A stretch of 64,000 bases of DNA, from assembly GCA_946811185.2 (NCBI GenBank), contig OX328108.1, forward strand, positions 36,578,493-36,642,492, given 5' to 3'. This document shows positions 36,027 through 50,100 of the stretch, one piece after another. The notes under the pieces were generated by a model. The model ran no database searches. It worked only from the letters and a program-made list of their open reading frames with translations, and was not told the DNA's origin. Source of the DNA: Hippopus hippopus. Its lineage: Eukaryota > Mollusca > Bivalvia > Cardiida > Cardiidae. A program made the position numbers and the translations under genes. Numbering within the stretch: position 1 is the stretch's first letter; every line of letters starts with the position of its first letter.

Positions 36027-37764
36027 CATTGATACTTTAAATTTGCTAAGATGATCAATGTACAGTGTAGAAACCCCAGAAAAGAAGAAAATAATGTCAC
36101 AAGTGGCCAAAAAAGACTGAAAACTCTTTCAGTAGCAACTGATTTCTATTGCATAAATCAAACAAAGGGAACTAAATTTTATTATTATTTTTTTTAATCT
36201 CTTTTTACCGTAACAAGAAACCCAGTTACGTTGACTACCGTGTCATACGTGCCAGTTACGCACCCGCGAAAACACGAAAAATCGACTTACGGCACATTCC
36301 ATAGCAGACGACACCTCTTGCTTAAGTCAAATATAGGGAATTTTTTTTGTTCTTTTTTATCTTACTAGGGCCATTTTATTGGCTTTGATACTTTGAATAT
36401 GCTCAGATGATCAATGTACAGTGTAGAAACCCCAGAAAATAATGTCACAAGCGGCTGAAAAAGACTGAAAACTCTTTCAGTAGCAACTGATTTCTATTGC
36501 ATAAATCAAACAAAGGGAACTAAATTTTATTATTATTTTTTTTAATCTCTTTTTACCGTAACAAGAAACCCAGTTACGTTGACTACCGTGTCATACGTGC
36601 CAGTTACGCACCCGCGAAAACACGAAAAATCGACTTACGGCACATTCCATAGCAGACGACACCTCTTGCTTAAGTCAAATATAGGGAATTTTTTTTGTTC
36701 TTTTTTATCTTACTAGGGCCATTTTATTGGCATTGATACTTTGAATATGCTCAGATGATCAATGTACAGTGTAGAAACCCCAGAAGATAATGTCACAAGT
36801 GCCTAAAAAAGACTGAAAACTCTTTCAGTAGCAACTGATTTCTATTGCATAAATCAAACAAAGGGAACTAAATTTTTACTTTTTTTGTAATCTCTTTTTA
36901 CCGTAACAAGAAACCCAGTTATTTTGACTACTCTCTCATACGTGCCAGTTACGCACCCGCGAAAACACGAAAAATCGACTTACGGCACATTCCATAGCAG
37001 ACGACACCTCTTGCTTAAGTCAAATATAGGGAATTTTTTTTGTTCTTTTTTATCTTACTAGGGCCATTTTATTGGCATTGATACTTTGAATATGCTCAGA
37101 TGATCAATGTACAGTGTAGAAACCCCAGAAGATAATGTCACAAGTGCCTAAAAAAGACTGAAAACTCTTTCAGTAGCAACTGATTTCTATTGCATAAATC
37201 AAACAAAGTGAACTAAATTTTATTATTTTTTTAATCTCTTTTTACCGTAACAAGAAACCCAGTTACGTTGACTACCGTCTCATACGTGCCAGTTATGCGC
37301 CCGCGAAAACATGAAAAATCGACTTACGGCACATTCCATAGCAGACGACACCTCTTGCTTAAATCAAATATAGGGAATTTTTTTTTGTTCTTTTTTATCT
37401 TACTAGGGCCATTGAAATGGCATTGATAGTTTGAATATGCTCAGATGATCAATGTACAGTGTAGAAACCCCAGAAGATAATGTCACAAGTGGCTAAAAAA
37501 GACTGAAAACTCTTTCAGTAGCAACTGATTTCTATTGCATAAATCAAACAAAGGGAACTAAATTTTTATTATTTTTTTTTTAATCTCTTTTTATACCGTG
37601 ACAAGAAATCCAGTTGCGTTGACTACCGTCCCATACGTGCCAGTTATGCGCCCGCGAAAACATGAAAAATCGACTTACGGCACATTCCATAGCAGACGAC
37701 ACCTGTTGCCTAAGTCAAATATAGGGAATTTTTTTTTTCGTTTTCTCTTACTAGGGCCATTGAA
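36027..37764. repeat. Monomer block B8 (5 monomers)
   Basis: 1738 bp, exactly the length of B10 and B14. Shared rare variants include 'ttggctttgatac' and 'acaagcggctg', so the three blocks are recent copies of one ancestor. Confidence 0.95.
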
Positions 37765-38760
37765 TTGGTTACGGTGACTATCGCACCCATACGTGACCGT
37801 TACGTGCTGTGCATAAAATCATAAAATCAACTAGGACACTTTCGGAGGCAACTGATACCTGTTGCACAAATCAAAGAAAGGTAAACCAAATTCGTTTTCT
37901 TACCAAGGTCATGAAAAACATTGAACCAATTTTGGTGACCGTGTGAGTCATAAGTCGATTTTATGTTTAACCGCTGCGCAAAAACATTGATTCAGAAGCA
38001 ACGGGTTGCTGTTGCATAAACTTTTTCCAATAAGAAATCTTGTTCTTGTTTGAAGAATTTAGAAATAGGCCAATGAAATACAATAAGATATAAGAATGAC
38101 TAATAATAAAAATAGGTAAAATAGATAAAATGGCAAAGTTAGGGATTCAACCTTTGACCATCAGGACCCAAAAAAGGTCTTGGTGCAGGGGTCAAACCCT
38201 CTTTGTGATTGAATAGGCTCAAATGACCCGAAGATTTAACATAGATATACAGAGATTTCCCCCCCTTCCAATCTGCCAATCAAATCTCAGGCCTCTATTA
38301 AATTATCCAATCACAGAAGCTTTTAGAAAATCAAAATGGCGTCCAATCAGCCAATCAAATCTCATCCCTCTCTCCAAATTATCCAATCAGAAAAGCTTTG
38401 AGAAATTCAATATTGCGCCCAATCAGCCAGTCAAATTGCAGACACACCCACAGAATCATCCAATCAGAAAGCTTTGAGCCATTTGAAATGGCGCCCGAAA
38501 ATATCGATAGAAAACAGTGAACAAGAATCGGCATAAAAGTGGATTTTAAGTCTTCTTTGAAGGCTGTTATGCAGTCCTTGGCAAACTGCCAGGCATGCAC
38601 CCTCCACACATGCCAGATTTCACTGAAAATGGGCGAAAATTTAAGAAAACAGGGTGACAGAAGACCTTGTTTTGGTGCCTTCTAGCACCTTGCAAGAGTG
38701 ACTTCCCCTGATCTCTTGATTCGATTTGCTTTTCTAATTCAGGCCAACTGCCATACTGTA
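37765..38760 (+). repeat. Spacer S9, subtype E (one subrepeat lost)
   Basis: 996 bp, 75 bp or more shorter than the others because it has three instead of four CCAAT subrepeats. Subtype E markers: 'acggtgact', 'aagatataag', 'ctttgtgattg', and a C-tract of 7. One CCAAT is mutated (cagccagtcaaatt). The exit inverted repeat has a mismatch (cattaatac). Confidence 0.95.
38267..38493 (+). promoter_or_regulatory. CCAAT-box array in S9, three subrepeats
   Basis: 227 bp, one 75-bp subrepeat lost. Eight CCAAT remain, since one is mutated to CCAGT. Confidence 0.6.
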
Positions 38761-41700
38761 CATTAATACTTTAAATATGCTAAGATGATCAATGTACAGT
38801 GTAGAAACCCCAGAAAAGAAGAAAATAATGTCACAAGTGGCCAAAAAAGACTGAAAACTCTTTCAGTAGCAACTGATTTCTATTGCATAAATCAAACAAA
38901 GGGAACTAAATTTTATTATGATTTTTTTTAATCTCTTTTTACCGTAACAAGAAACCCAGTTACGTTGACTACTGTCTCATACGTGCCAGTTACGCACCCG
39001 CGAAAACACGAAAAATCGACTTACGGCACATTCCATAGCAGACGACACCTCTTGCTTAAGTCAAATATAGGGAATTTTTTTTGTTCTTTTTTATCTTACT
39101 AGGGCCATTTTATTGGCATTGATACTTTGAATATGCTCAGATGATCAATGTACAGTGTAGAAACCCCAGAAAATAATGTCACAAGTGGCTAAAAAAGACT
39201 GAAAACTCTTTCAGTAGCAACTGATTTCTATTGCATGAATCAAACAAAGGGAACTAAATTTTATTATTATTTTTTTTAATCTCTTTTTACCGTAACAAGA
39301 AACCCAGTTACGTTGACTACCGTGTCATACGTGCCAGTTAAACACCCGCGAAAACACGAAAAATCGACTTACGGCACATTCCATAGCAGACGACACCTCT
39401 TGCTTAAGTCAAATATAGGGAATTTTTTTTGTTCTTTTTTATCTTACTAGGGCCATTTTATTGGCATTGATACTTTGAATATGCTCAGATGATCAATGTA
39501 CAGTGTAGAAACCCCAGAAGATAATGTCACAAGTGCCTAAAAAAGACTGAAAACTCTTTCAGTAGCAACTGATTTCTATTGCATAAATCAAACAAAGGGA
39601 ACTAAATTTTTACTTTTTTTGTAATCTCTTTTTACCGTAACAAGAAACCCAGTTACGTTGACTACTCTCTCATACGTGCCAGTTACGCACCCGCGAAAAC
39701 ACGAAAAATCGACTTACGGCACATTCCATAGCAGATGACACCTCTTGCTTAAGTCAAGTATAGGGATTTTTGTTTCTTCTTTTTTATCTTACTAGGGCCA
39801 TTTTATTGGCATTGATACTTTGAATATGCTCAGATGATCAATGTACAGTGTAGAAACCCCAGAAAATAAGAAAAGAATGTCACAAGTGGCTGAAAAAGAT
39901 TGAAAACTCTTTCAGTAGCAACTGATTTCTATTGCATAAATCAAACAAAGGGAACTAAATTTTATTATTATTTTTTTTTAATCTCTTTTTACCGTAACAA
40001 GAAACCCAGTTACGTTGACTACCATCTCATACGTGCCAGTTACGCACCCGCGAAAACACGAAAAATCGACTTACGGCACATTCCATAGCAGACGACACCT
40101 CTTGCTTAAGTCAAATATAGGGAATTTTTTTTGTTCTTTTTTATCTTACTAGGGCCATTTTATTGGCATTGATACTTTCAATATGCTCAGATGATCAATT
40201 TACAGTGTAGAAACCCCAGAAAATAAGAAAATAATGTCACAAGTGGCTGAAAAAGACTGAAAACTCTTTCAGTAGCAACTGATTTCTATTGCATAAATCA
40301 AACAAAGGGAACTAAATTTTATTATTATCTTTTTTTTTATCTCTTTTTACCGTAACAAGAAACCCAGTTACGTTGACTACCGTCTCATACGTGCCAGTTA
40401 TGCGCCGGCGAAAACATGAAAAATCGACTTACGGCACATTCCATAGCAGACGACACCTCTTGCTTAAGTCAAATATAGGGAATTTTTTTTTGTTCTTTTT
40501 TATCTTACTAGGGCCATTTTATTGGCATTGATACTTTGAATATGCTCAGATGATCAATGTACAGTGTAGAAACCCCAGAAAATAATGTCACAAGTGGCTG
40601 AAAAAGACTGAAAACTCTTTCAGTAGCAACTGATTTCTATTGCATAAATCAAACAAAGGGAACTAAATTTTATTATTATTTTTTTTTTAATCTCTTTTTA
40701 CCGTAACAAGAAACCCAGTTACGTTGACTACCGTCTCATACGTGCCAGTTACGCACCCGCGAAAACACGAAAAATCGACTTACGGCACATTCCATAGCAG
40801 ACGACACCTCTTGCTTAAGTCAAATATAGGGAATTTATTTTGTTCTTTTTTATCTTACTAGGGCCATTTTATTGGCATTGATACTTTGAATATGCTCAGA
40901 TGATCAATGTACAGTGTAAAAACCCCAGAAGATAATGTCACAAGTGGCTAAAAAAGACTGAAAACTCTTTCAGTAGCAACTGATTTCTATTGCATAAATC
41001 AAACAAAGGGAACTAAATTTTTATTATTTTTTTTTTAATCTCTTTTTATACCGTGACAGGAAACCCAGTTACGTTGACTACCGTCTCATACGTGCCAGTT
41101 ACGCACCCGCGAAAACACGAAAAATCAACTGACGGCACATTCCATAGCAGACGACACCTCTTGCTTAAGTCAAATATAGGGACTTTTTTTTGTTCTTTTT
41201 TATCTTACTAGGGCCATTTTATTGGCATTGATACTTTGAATATGCTCAGATGATCAATGTACAGTGTAGAAACCCCAGAAGATAATGTCACAAGTGCCTA
41301 AAAAAGACTGAAAACTCTTTCAGTAGCAACTGATTTCTATTGCATAAATCAAACAAAGGGAACTAAATTTTTACTTTTTTTGTAATCTCTTTTTACCGTA
41401 ACAAGAAACCCAGTTACGTTGACTACTCTCTCATAGGTGCCAGTTACGCACCCGCGAAAACACGAAAAATCGACTTACGGCACATTCCATAGCAGATGAC
41501 ACCTCTTGCTTAAGTCAAGTATAGGGATTTTTGTTTCTTCTTTTTTATCTTACTAGGGCCATTTTATTGGCATTGATAGTTTGAATATGCTCAGATGATC
41601 AATGTACAGTGTAGAAACCCCAGAAAATAAGAAAAGAATGTCACAAGTGGCTGAAAAAGACTGAAAACTCTTTCAGTAGCAACTGATTTCTATTGCATAA

Positions 41701-43339
41701 ATCAAACAAAGGGAACTAAATTTTATTATTATTTTTTTTTAATCTCTTTTTCCCGTAACAAGAAACCCAGTTACGTTGACTACCGTCTCATACGTGCCAG
41801 TTACGCTCCCGCGAAAACACGAAAAATCGACTTACGGCACATTCCATAGCAGACGACACCTCTTGCTTAAGTCAAATATAGGGAATTTTTTTTGTTCTTT
41901 TTTATCTTACTAGGGCCATTTTATTGGCATTGATACTTTCAATATGCTCAGATGATCAATTTACAGTGTAGAAACCCCAGAAAATAAGAAAATAATGTCA
42001 CAAGTGGCTGAAAAAGACTGAAAACTCTTTCAGTAGCAACTGATTTCTATTGCATAAATCAAACAAAGGGAACTAAATTTTATTATTATTTTTTTTTTTA
42101 TCTCTTTTTACCGTAACAAGAAACCCATTTACGTTGACTACCGTCTCATACGTGCCAGTTATGCGCCCGCGAAAACATGAAAAATCGACTTACGGCACAT
42201 TCCATAGCAGACGACACCTCTTGCTTAAGTCAAATATAGGGAATTTTTTTTTGTTCTTTTTTATCTTACTAGGGCCATTTTATTGGCATTGATACTTTGA
42301 ATATGCTCAGATGATCAATGTACAGTGTAGAAACCCCTGAAAATAATGTCACAAGTGGCTGAAAAAGACTGAAAACTCTTTCAGTAGCAACTGATTTCTA
42401 TTGCATAAATCAAACAAAGGGAACTAAATTTTATTATTATTTTTTTTTTAATCTCTTTTTACCGTAACAAGAAACCCAGTTACATTGACTACCGTCTCAT
42501 ACGTGCCAGTTACGCACCCGCGAAAACACGAAAAATCGACTTACGGCACATTCCATAGCAGACGACACCTCTTGCTTAAGTCAAATATAGGGAATTTATT
42601 TTGTTCTTTTTTATCTTACTAGGGCCATTTTATTGGCATTGATACTTTGAATATGCTCAGATGATCAATGTACAGTGTAAAAACCCCAGAAGATAATGTC
42701 ACAAGTGGCTAAAAAAGACTGAAAACTCTTTCAGTAGCAACTGATTTCTATTGCATAAATCAAACAAAGGGAACTAAATTTTTATTATTTTTTTTTTAAT
42801 CTCTTTTTATACCGTGACAAGAAACCCAGTTACGTTGACTACCGTCTCATACGTGCCAGTTACGCACCCGCGAAAACACGAAAAATCAACTGACGGCACA
42901 TTCCATAGCAGACGACACCTCTTGCTTAAGTCAAATATAGGGAATTTTTTTTGTTCTTTTTTATCTTACTAGGGCCATTTTATTGGCATTGATACTTTGA
43001 ATATGCTCAGATGATCAATGTACAGTGTAGAAACCTCAGAAAATAAGAAAATAATGTCACAAGTGGCTGAAAAAGACTGAAAACTCTTTCAGTAGCAACT
43101 GATTTCTATTGCATAAATCAAACAAAGGGAACTAAATTGTTATTATTTTTTTTTTAATCTCTTTTTATACCGTGACAAGAAATCCAGTTGCGTTGACTAC
43201 CGTCCCATACGTGCCAGTTATGCGCCCGCGAAAACACGAAAAATCGACTTACGGCACATTCCATAGCAGACGACACCTGTTGCCTAAGTCAAATATAGGG
43301 AAATTTTTTTTTTCGTTTTCTCTTACTAGGGCCATTGAA
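38761..43339. repeat. Monomer block B9 (13 monomers)
   Basis: 4579 bp, exactly the length of B11 and in the same unit order. I noticed only about a dozen base differences between them (for example 'accatctc' near 40021 against 'accgtctc', and 'tacattgac' near 42481). Confidence 0.95.
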
Positions 43340-44412
43340 TTGGTTACGATGACTATCGCACCCATACGTGACCGTTACATGCTGTGCATAAAATCATAAA
43401 ATCAACTAGGACACTTTCGGAGGCAACTGATACCTGTTGCACAAATCAAAGAAAGGTAAACCAAATTTGTTTTCTTACCAAGGTCATGAAAAACATTGAA
43501 CCAATTTTGGTGACCGTGTGAGTCATAAGTCGATTTTATGTTTAACCGCTGCGCAAAAACATTGATTCAGAAGCAACGGGTTGCTGTTGCATAAACTTTT
43601 TCCAATAAGAAATCTTGTTCTTGTTTGAAGAATTTAGAAATAGGCCAATGAAATACAATAAGATGTAAGAATGACTAATAATAAAAATAGGTAAAATAGA
43701 TAAAATGGCAAAGTTAGGGATTCAACCTTTGACCATCAGGACCCAAAAAAGGTCTTGGTGCAGGGGTCAAACCCTCTTTGCGATTGAATAGGCTCAAATG
43801 ACCCGAAGATTTAACATAGATATACAGAGATTTCCCCCCCCCTTCCAATCTGCCAATCAAATCTCAGGCCTCTATTAAATTATCCAATCACAGAAGCTTT
43901 TAGAAAATCAAAATGGCGTCCAATCTGCCAATCAAATCTCAGGCCTCTATTAAATTATCCAATCACAGAAGCTTTTAGAAAATCAAAATGGCGTCCAATC
44001 AGCCAATCAAATATCATCCCTCTCTCCAAATTATCCAATCAGAAAAGCTTTGAGAAATCCAATATTGCGCCCAATCAGCCAATCAAATTGCAAACACACC
44101 CACAGAATCATCCAATCAGAAAGCTTTGAGCCATTTGAAATGGCGCCCGAAAATATCGATAGAAAACAGTGAACAAGAATCGGCATAAAAGTGGATTTTA
44201 AGTCTTCTTTGAAGGCTGTTATGCAGTCCTTGGCAAACTGCCAGGCATGCACCCTCCACACATGCCAGATTTCACTGAAAATGGGCGAAAATTTAAGAAA
44301 ACAGGGTGACAGAAGACCTTGTTTTGGTGCCTTCTAGCACCTTGCAAGAGTGACTTCCCCTGATCTCTTGATTCGATTTGCTTTTCTAATTCAGGCCAAC
44401 TGCCATACTGTA
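43340..44412 (+). repeat. Spacer S10, chimera of subtypes C (left) and D (right)
   Basis: 1073-bp spacer. The left part has C markers: 'gttacatgctg', 'aaatttgtttt', 'agataaaatggc' and a C-tract of 9. The right part has D markers: 'gaaatccaat' from 44059, 'ttgcaaacacac', 'cacatgccag' and 'tttaaatttgctaag'. The switch lies between about 43843 and 44059, inside the CCAAT subrepeats. A private change is 'aaatatcatccc' near 44010. Confidence 0.92.
43844..44145 (+). promoter_or_regulatory. CCAAT-box array in S10 (contains the C/D switch)
   Basis: Four subrepeats, 12 CCAAT plus the D-type additional CCAAT near 44060. The recombination switch falls in or just before this array. Confidence 0.6.
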
Positions 44413-46150
44413 CATTGATACTTTAAATTTGCTAAGATGATCAATGTACAGTGTAGAAACCCCAGAAAAGAAGAAAATAATGTCACAAGTGGCCAAAAAA
44501 GACTGAAAACTCTTTCAGTAGCAACTGATTTCTATTGCATAAATCAAACAAAGGGAACTAAATTTTATTATTATTTTTTTTAATCTCTTTTTACCGTAAC
44601 AAGAAACCCAGTTACGTTGACTACCGTGTCATACGTGCCAGTTACGCACCCGCGAAAACACGAAAAATCGACTTACGGCACATTCCATAGCAGACGACAC
44701 CTCTTGCTTAAGTCAAATATAGGGAATTTTTTTTGTTCTTTTTTATCTTACTAGGGCCATTTTATTGGCTTTGATACTTTGAATATGCTCAGATGATCAA
44801 TGTACAGTGTAGAAACCCCAGAAAATAATGTCACAAGCGGCTGAAAAAGACTGAAAACTCTTTCAGTAGCAACTGATTTCTATTGCATAAATCAAACAAA
44901 GGGAACTAAATTTTATTATTATTTTTTTTAATCTCTTTTTACCGTAACAAGAAACCCAGTTACGTTGACTACCGTGTCATACGTGCCAGTTACGCACCCG
45001 CGAAAACACGAAAAATCGACTTACGGCACATTCCATAGCAGACGACACCTCTTGCTTAAGTCAAATATAGGGAATTTTTTTTGTTCTTTTTTATCTTACT
45101 AGGGCCATTTTATTGGCATTGATACTTTGAATATGCTCAGATGATCAATGTACAGTGTAGAAACCCCAGAAGATAATGTCACAAGTGCCTAAAAAAGACT
45201 GAAAACTCTTTCAGTAGCAACTGATTTCTATTGCATAAATCAAACAAAGGGAACTAAATTTTTACTTTTTTTGTATTCTCTTTTTACCGTAACAAGAAAC
45301 CCAGTTATTTTGACTACTCTCTCATACGTGCCAGTTACGCACCCGCGAAAACACGAAAAATCGACTTACGGCACATTCCATAGCAGACGACACCTCTTGC
45401 TTAAGTCAAATATAGGGACTTTTTTTTGTTCTTTTTTATCTTACTAGGGCCATTTTATTGGCATTGATACTTTGAATATGCTCAGATGATCAATGTACAG
45501 TGTAGAAACCCCAGAAGATAATGTCACAAGTGCCTAAAAAAGACTGAAAACTCTTTCAGTAGCAACTGATTTCTATTGCATAAATCAAACAAAGGGAACT
45601 AAATTTTATTATTTTTTTAATCTCTTTTTACCGTAACAAGAAACCCAGTTACGTTGACTACCGTCTCATACGTGCCAGTTATGCGCCCGCGAAAACATGA
45701 AAAATCGACTTACGGCACATTCCATAGCAGACGACACCTCTTGCTTAAATCAAATATAGGGAATTTTTTTTTGTTCTTTTTTATCTTACTAGGGCCATTG
45801 AAATGGCATTGATAGTTTGAATATGCTCAGATGATCAATGTACAGTGTAGAAACCCCAGAAGATAATGTCACAAGTGCCTAAAAAAGACTGAAAACTCTT
45901 TCAGTAGCAACTGATTTCTATTGCATAAATCAAACAAAGGGAACTAAATTTTTATTATTTTTTTTTTAATCTCTTTTTATACCGTGACAAGAAATCCAGT
46001 TGCGTTGACTACCGTCCCATACGTGCCAGTTATGCGCCCGCGAAAACATGAAAAATCGACTTACGGCACATTCCATAGCAGACGACACCTGTTGCCTAAG
46101 TCAAATATAGGGAATTTTTTTTTTCGTTTTCTCTTACTAGTGCCATTGAA
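44413..46150. repeat. Monomer block B10 (5 monomers)
   Basis: 1738-bp sister of B8 and B14. Private changes include 'gtattctc' near 45273 and 'gggacttttt' near 45416. Confidence 0.95.
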
Positions 46151-47146
46151 TTGGTTACGGTGACTATCGCACCCATACGTGACCGTTACGTGCTGTGCAT
46201 AAAATCATAAAATCAACTAGGACACTTTCGGAGGCAACTGATACCTGTTGCACAAATCAAAGAAAGGTAAACCAAATTCGTTTTCTTACCAAGGTCATGA
46301 AAAACATTGAACCAATTTTGGTGACCATGTGAGTCATAAGTCGATTTTATGTTTAACCGCTGCGCAAAAACATTGATTCAGAAGCAACGGGTTGCTGTTG
46401 CATAAACTTTTTCCAATAAGAAATCTTGTTCTTGTTTGAAGAATTTAGAAATAGGCCAATGAAATACAATAAGATATAAGAATGACTAATAATAAAAATA
46501 GGTAAAATAGATAAAATGGCAAAGTTAGGGATTCAACCTTTGACCATCAGGACCCAAAAAAGGTCTTGGTGCAGGGGTCAAACCCTCTTTGTGATTGAAT
46601 AGGCTCAAATGACCCGAAGATTTAACATAGATATACAGAGATTTCCCCCCCTTCCAATCTACCAATCAAATCTCAGGCCTCTATTAAATTATCCAATCAC
46701 AGAAGCTTTTAGAAAATCAAAATGGCGTCCAATCAGCCAATCAAATCTCATCCCTCTCTCCAAATTATCCAATCAGAAAAGCTTTGAGAAATTCAATATT
46801 GCGCCCAATCAGCCAATCAAATTGCAGACACACCCACAGAATCATCCAATCAGAAAGCTTTGAGCCATTTGAAATGGCGCCCGAAAATATCGATAGAAAA
46901 CAGTGAACAAGAATCGGCATAAAAGTGGATTTTAAGTCTTCTTTGAAGGCTGTTATGCAGTCCTTGGCAAACTGCCAGGCATGCACCCTCCACACATGCC
47001 AGATTTCACTGAAAATGGGCGAAAATTTAAGAAAACAGGGTGACAGAAGACCTTGTTTTGGTGCCTTCTAGCACCTTGCAAGAGTGACTTCCCCTGATCT
47101 CTTGATTCGATTTGCTTTTCTAATTCAGGCCAACTGCCATACTGTA
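46151..47146 (+). repeat. Spacer S11, subtype E (one subrepeat lost)
   Basis: 996-bp spacer, near-identical to S9, with the same missing 75-bp subrepeat and 'cattaatac'. It differs by 'gtgaccatgtg' (CpG transition), 'aatctaccaatc', and a normal CCAAT where S9 has CCAGT. Confidence 0.95.
46653..46879 (+). promoter_or_regulatory. CCAAT-box array in S11, three subrepeats
   Basis: 227 bp, nine CCAAT. It shares the S9 contraction. Confidence 0.6.
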
Positions 47147-50100
47147 CATTAATACTTTAAATATGCTAAGATGATCAATGTACAGTGTAGAAACCCCAGA
47201 AAAGAAGAAAATAATGTCACAAGTGGCCAAAAAAGACTGAAAACTCTTTCAGTAGCAACTGATTTCTATTGCATAAATCAAACAAAGGGAACTAAATTTT
47301 ATTATGATTTTTTTTAATCTCTTTTTACCGTAACAAGAAACCCAGTTACGTTGACTACTGTCTCATACGTGCCAGTTACGCACCCGCGAAAACACGAAAA
47401 ATCGACTTACGGCACATTCCATAGCAGACGACACCTCTTGCTTAAGTCAAATATAGGGAATTTTTTTTGTTCTTTTTTATCTTACTAGGGCCATTTTATT
47501 GGCATTGATACTTTGAATATGCTCAGATGATCAATGTACAGTGTAGAAACCCCAGAAAATAATGTCACAAGTGGCTAAAAAAGACTGAAAACTCTTTCAG
47601 TAGCAACTGATTTCTATTGCATGAATCAAACAAAGGGAACTAAATTTTATTATTATTTTTTTTAATCTCTTTTTACCGTAACAAGAAACCCAGTTACGTT
47701 GACTACCGTGTCATACGTGCCAGTTAAACACCCGCGAAAACACGAAAAATCGACTTACGGCACATTCCATAGCAGACGACACCTCTTGCTTAAGTCAAAT
47801 ATAGGGAATTTTTTTTGTTCTTTTTTATCTTACTAGGGCCATTTTATTGGCATTGATACTTTGAATATGCTCAGATGATCAATGTACAGTGTAGAAACCC
47901 CAGAAGATAATGTCACAAGTGCCTAAAAAAGACTGAAAACTCTTTCAGTAGCAACTGATTTCTATTGCATAAATCAAACAAAGGGAACTAAATTTTTACT
48001 TTTTTTGTAATCTCTTTTTACCGTAACAAGAAACCCAGTTACGTTGACTACTCTCTCATACGTGCCAGTTACGCACCCGCGAAAACACGAAAAATCGACT
48101 TACGGCACATTCCATAGCAGATGACACCTCTTGCTTAAGTCAAGTATAGGGATTTTTGTTTCTTCTTTTTTATCTTACTAGGGCCATTTTATTGGCATTG
48201 ATACTTTGAATATGCTCAGATGATCAATGTACAGTGTAGAAACCCCAGAAAATAAGAAAAGAATGTCACAGGTGGCTGAAAAAGATTGAAAACTCTTTCA
48301 GTAGCAACTGATTTCTATTGCATAAATCAAACAAAGGGAACTAAATTTTATTATTATTTTTTTTTAATCTCTTTTTACCGTAACAAGAAACCCAGTTACG
48401 TTGACTACCGTCTCATACGTGCCAGTTACGCACCCGCGAAAACACGAAAAATCGACTTACGGCACATTCCATAGCAGACGACACCTCTTGCTTAAGTCAA
48501 ATATAGGGAATTTTTTTTGTTCTTTTTTATCTTACTAGGGCCATTTTATTGGCATTGATACTTTCAATATGCTCAGATGATCAATTTACAGTGTAGAAAC
48601 CCCAGAAAATAAGAAAATAATGTCACAAGTGGCTGAAAAAGACTGAAAACTCGTTCAGTAGCAACTGATTTCTATTGCATAAATCAAACAAAGGGAACTA
48701 AATTTTATTATTATTTTTTTTTTTATCTCTTTTTACCGTAACAAGAAACCCAGTTACGTTGACTACCGTCTCATACGTGCCAGTTATGCGCCCGCGAAAA
48801 CATGAAAAATCGACTTACGGCACATTCCATAGCAGACGACACCTCTTGCTTAAGTCAAATATAGGGAATTTTTTTTTGTTCTTTTTTATCTTACTAGGGC
48901 CATTTTATTGGCATTGATACTTTGAATATGCTCAGATGATCAATGTACAGTGTAGAAACCCCAGAAAATAATGTCACAAGTGGCTGAAAAAGACTGAAAA
49001 CTCTTTCAGTAGCAACTGATTTCTATTGCATAAATCAAACAAAGGGAACTAAATTTTATTATTATTTTTTTTTTAATCTCTTTTTACCGTAACAAGAAAC
49101 CCAGTTACGTTGACTACCGTCTCATACGTGCCAGTTACGCACCCGCGAAAACACGAAAAATCGACTTACGGCACATTCCATAGCAGACGACACCTCTTGC
49201 TTAAGTCAAATATAGGGAATTTATTTTGTTCTTTTTTATCTTACTAGGGCCATTTTATTGGCATTGATACTTTGAATATGCTCAGATGATCAATGTACAG
49301 TGTAAAAACCCCAGAAGATAATGTCACAAGTGGCTAAAAAAGACTGAAAACTCTTTCAGTAGCAACTGATTTCTATTGCATAAATCAAACAAAGGGAACT
49401 AAATTTTTATTATTTTTTTTTTAATCTCTTTTTATACCGTGACAGGAAACCCAGTTACGTTGACTACCGTCTCATACGTGCCAGTTACGCACCCGCGAAA
49501 ACACGAAAAATCAACTGACGGCACATTCCATAGCAGACGACACCTCTTGCTTAAGTCAAATATAGGGACTTTTTTTTGTTCTTTTTTATCTTACTAGGGC
49601 CATTTTATTGGCATTGATACTTTGAATATGCTCAGATGATCAATGTACAGTGTAGAAACCCCAGAAGATAATGTCACAAGTGCCTAAAAAAGACTGAAAA
49701 CTCTTTCAGTAGCAACTGATTTCTATTGCATAAATCAAACAAAGGGAACTAAATTTTTACTTTTTTTTTAATCTCTTTTTACCGTAACAAGAAACCCAGT
49801 TACGTTGACTACTCTCTCATAGGTGCCAGTTACGCACCCGCGAAAACACGAAAAATCGACTTACGGCACATTCCATAGCAGATGACACCTCTTGCTTAAG
49901 TCAAGTATAGGGATTTTTGTTTCTTCTTTTTTATCTTACTAGGGCCATTTTATTGGCATTGATAGTTTGAATATGCTCAGATGATCAATGTACAGTGTAG
50001 AAACCCCAGAAAATAAGAAAAGAATGTCACAAGTGGCTGAAAAAGACTGAAAACTCTTTCAGTAGCAACTGATTTCTATTGCATAAATCAAACAAAGGGA

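Larger units (their letters stand above)
27219..43339. repeat. C-D-E superrepeat, complete copy (16.1 kb)
   Basis: 16,121 bp from subtype C spacer S7 to the start of S10: C, 19 monomers, D, 5 monomers, E, 13 monomers. It is the fullest form of the superrepeat in the window. Confidence 0.85.
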
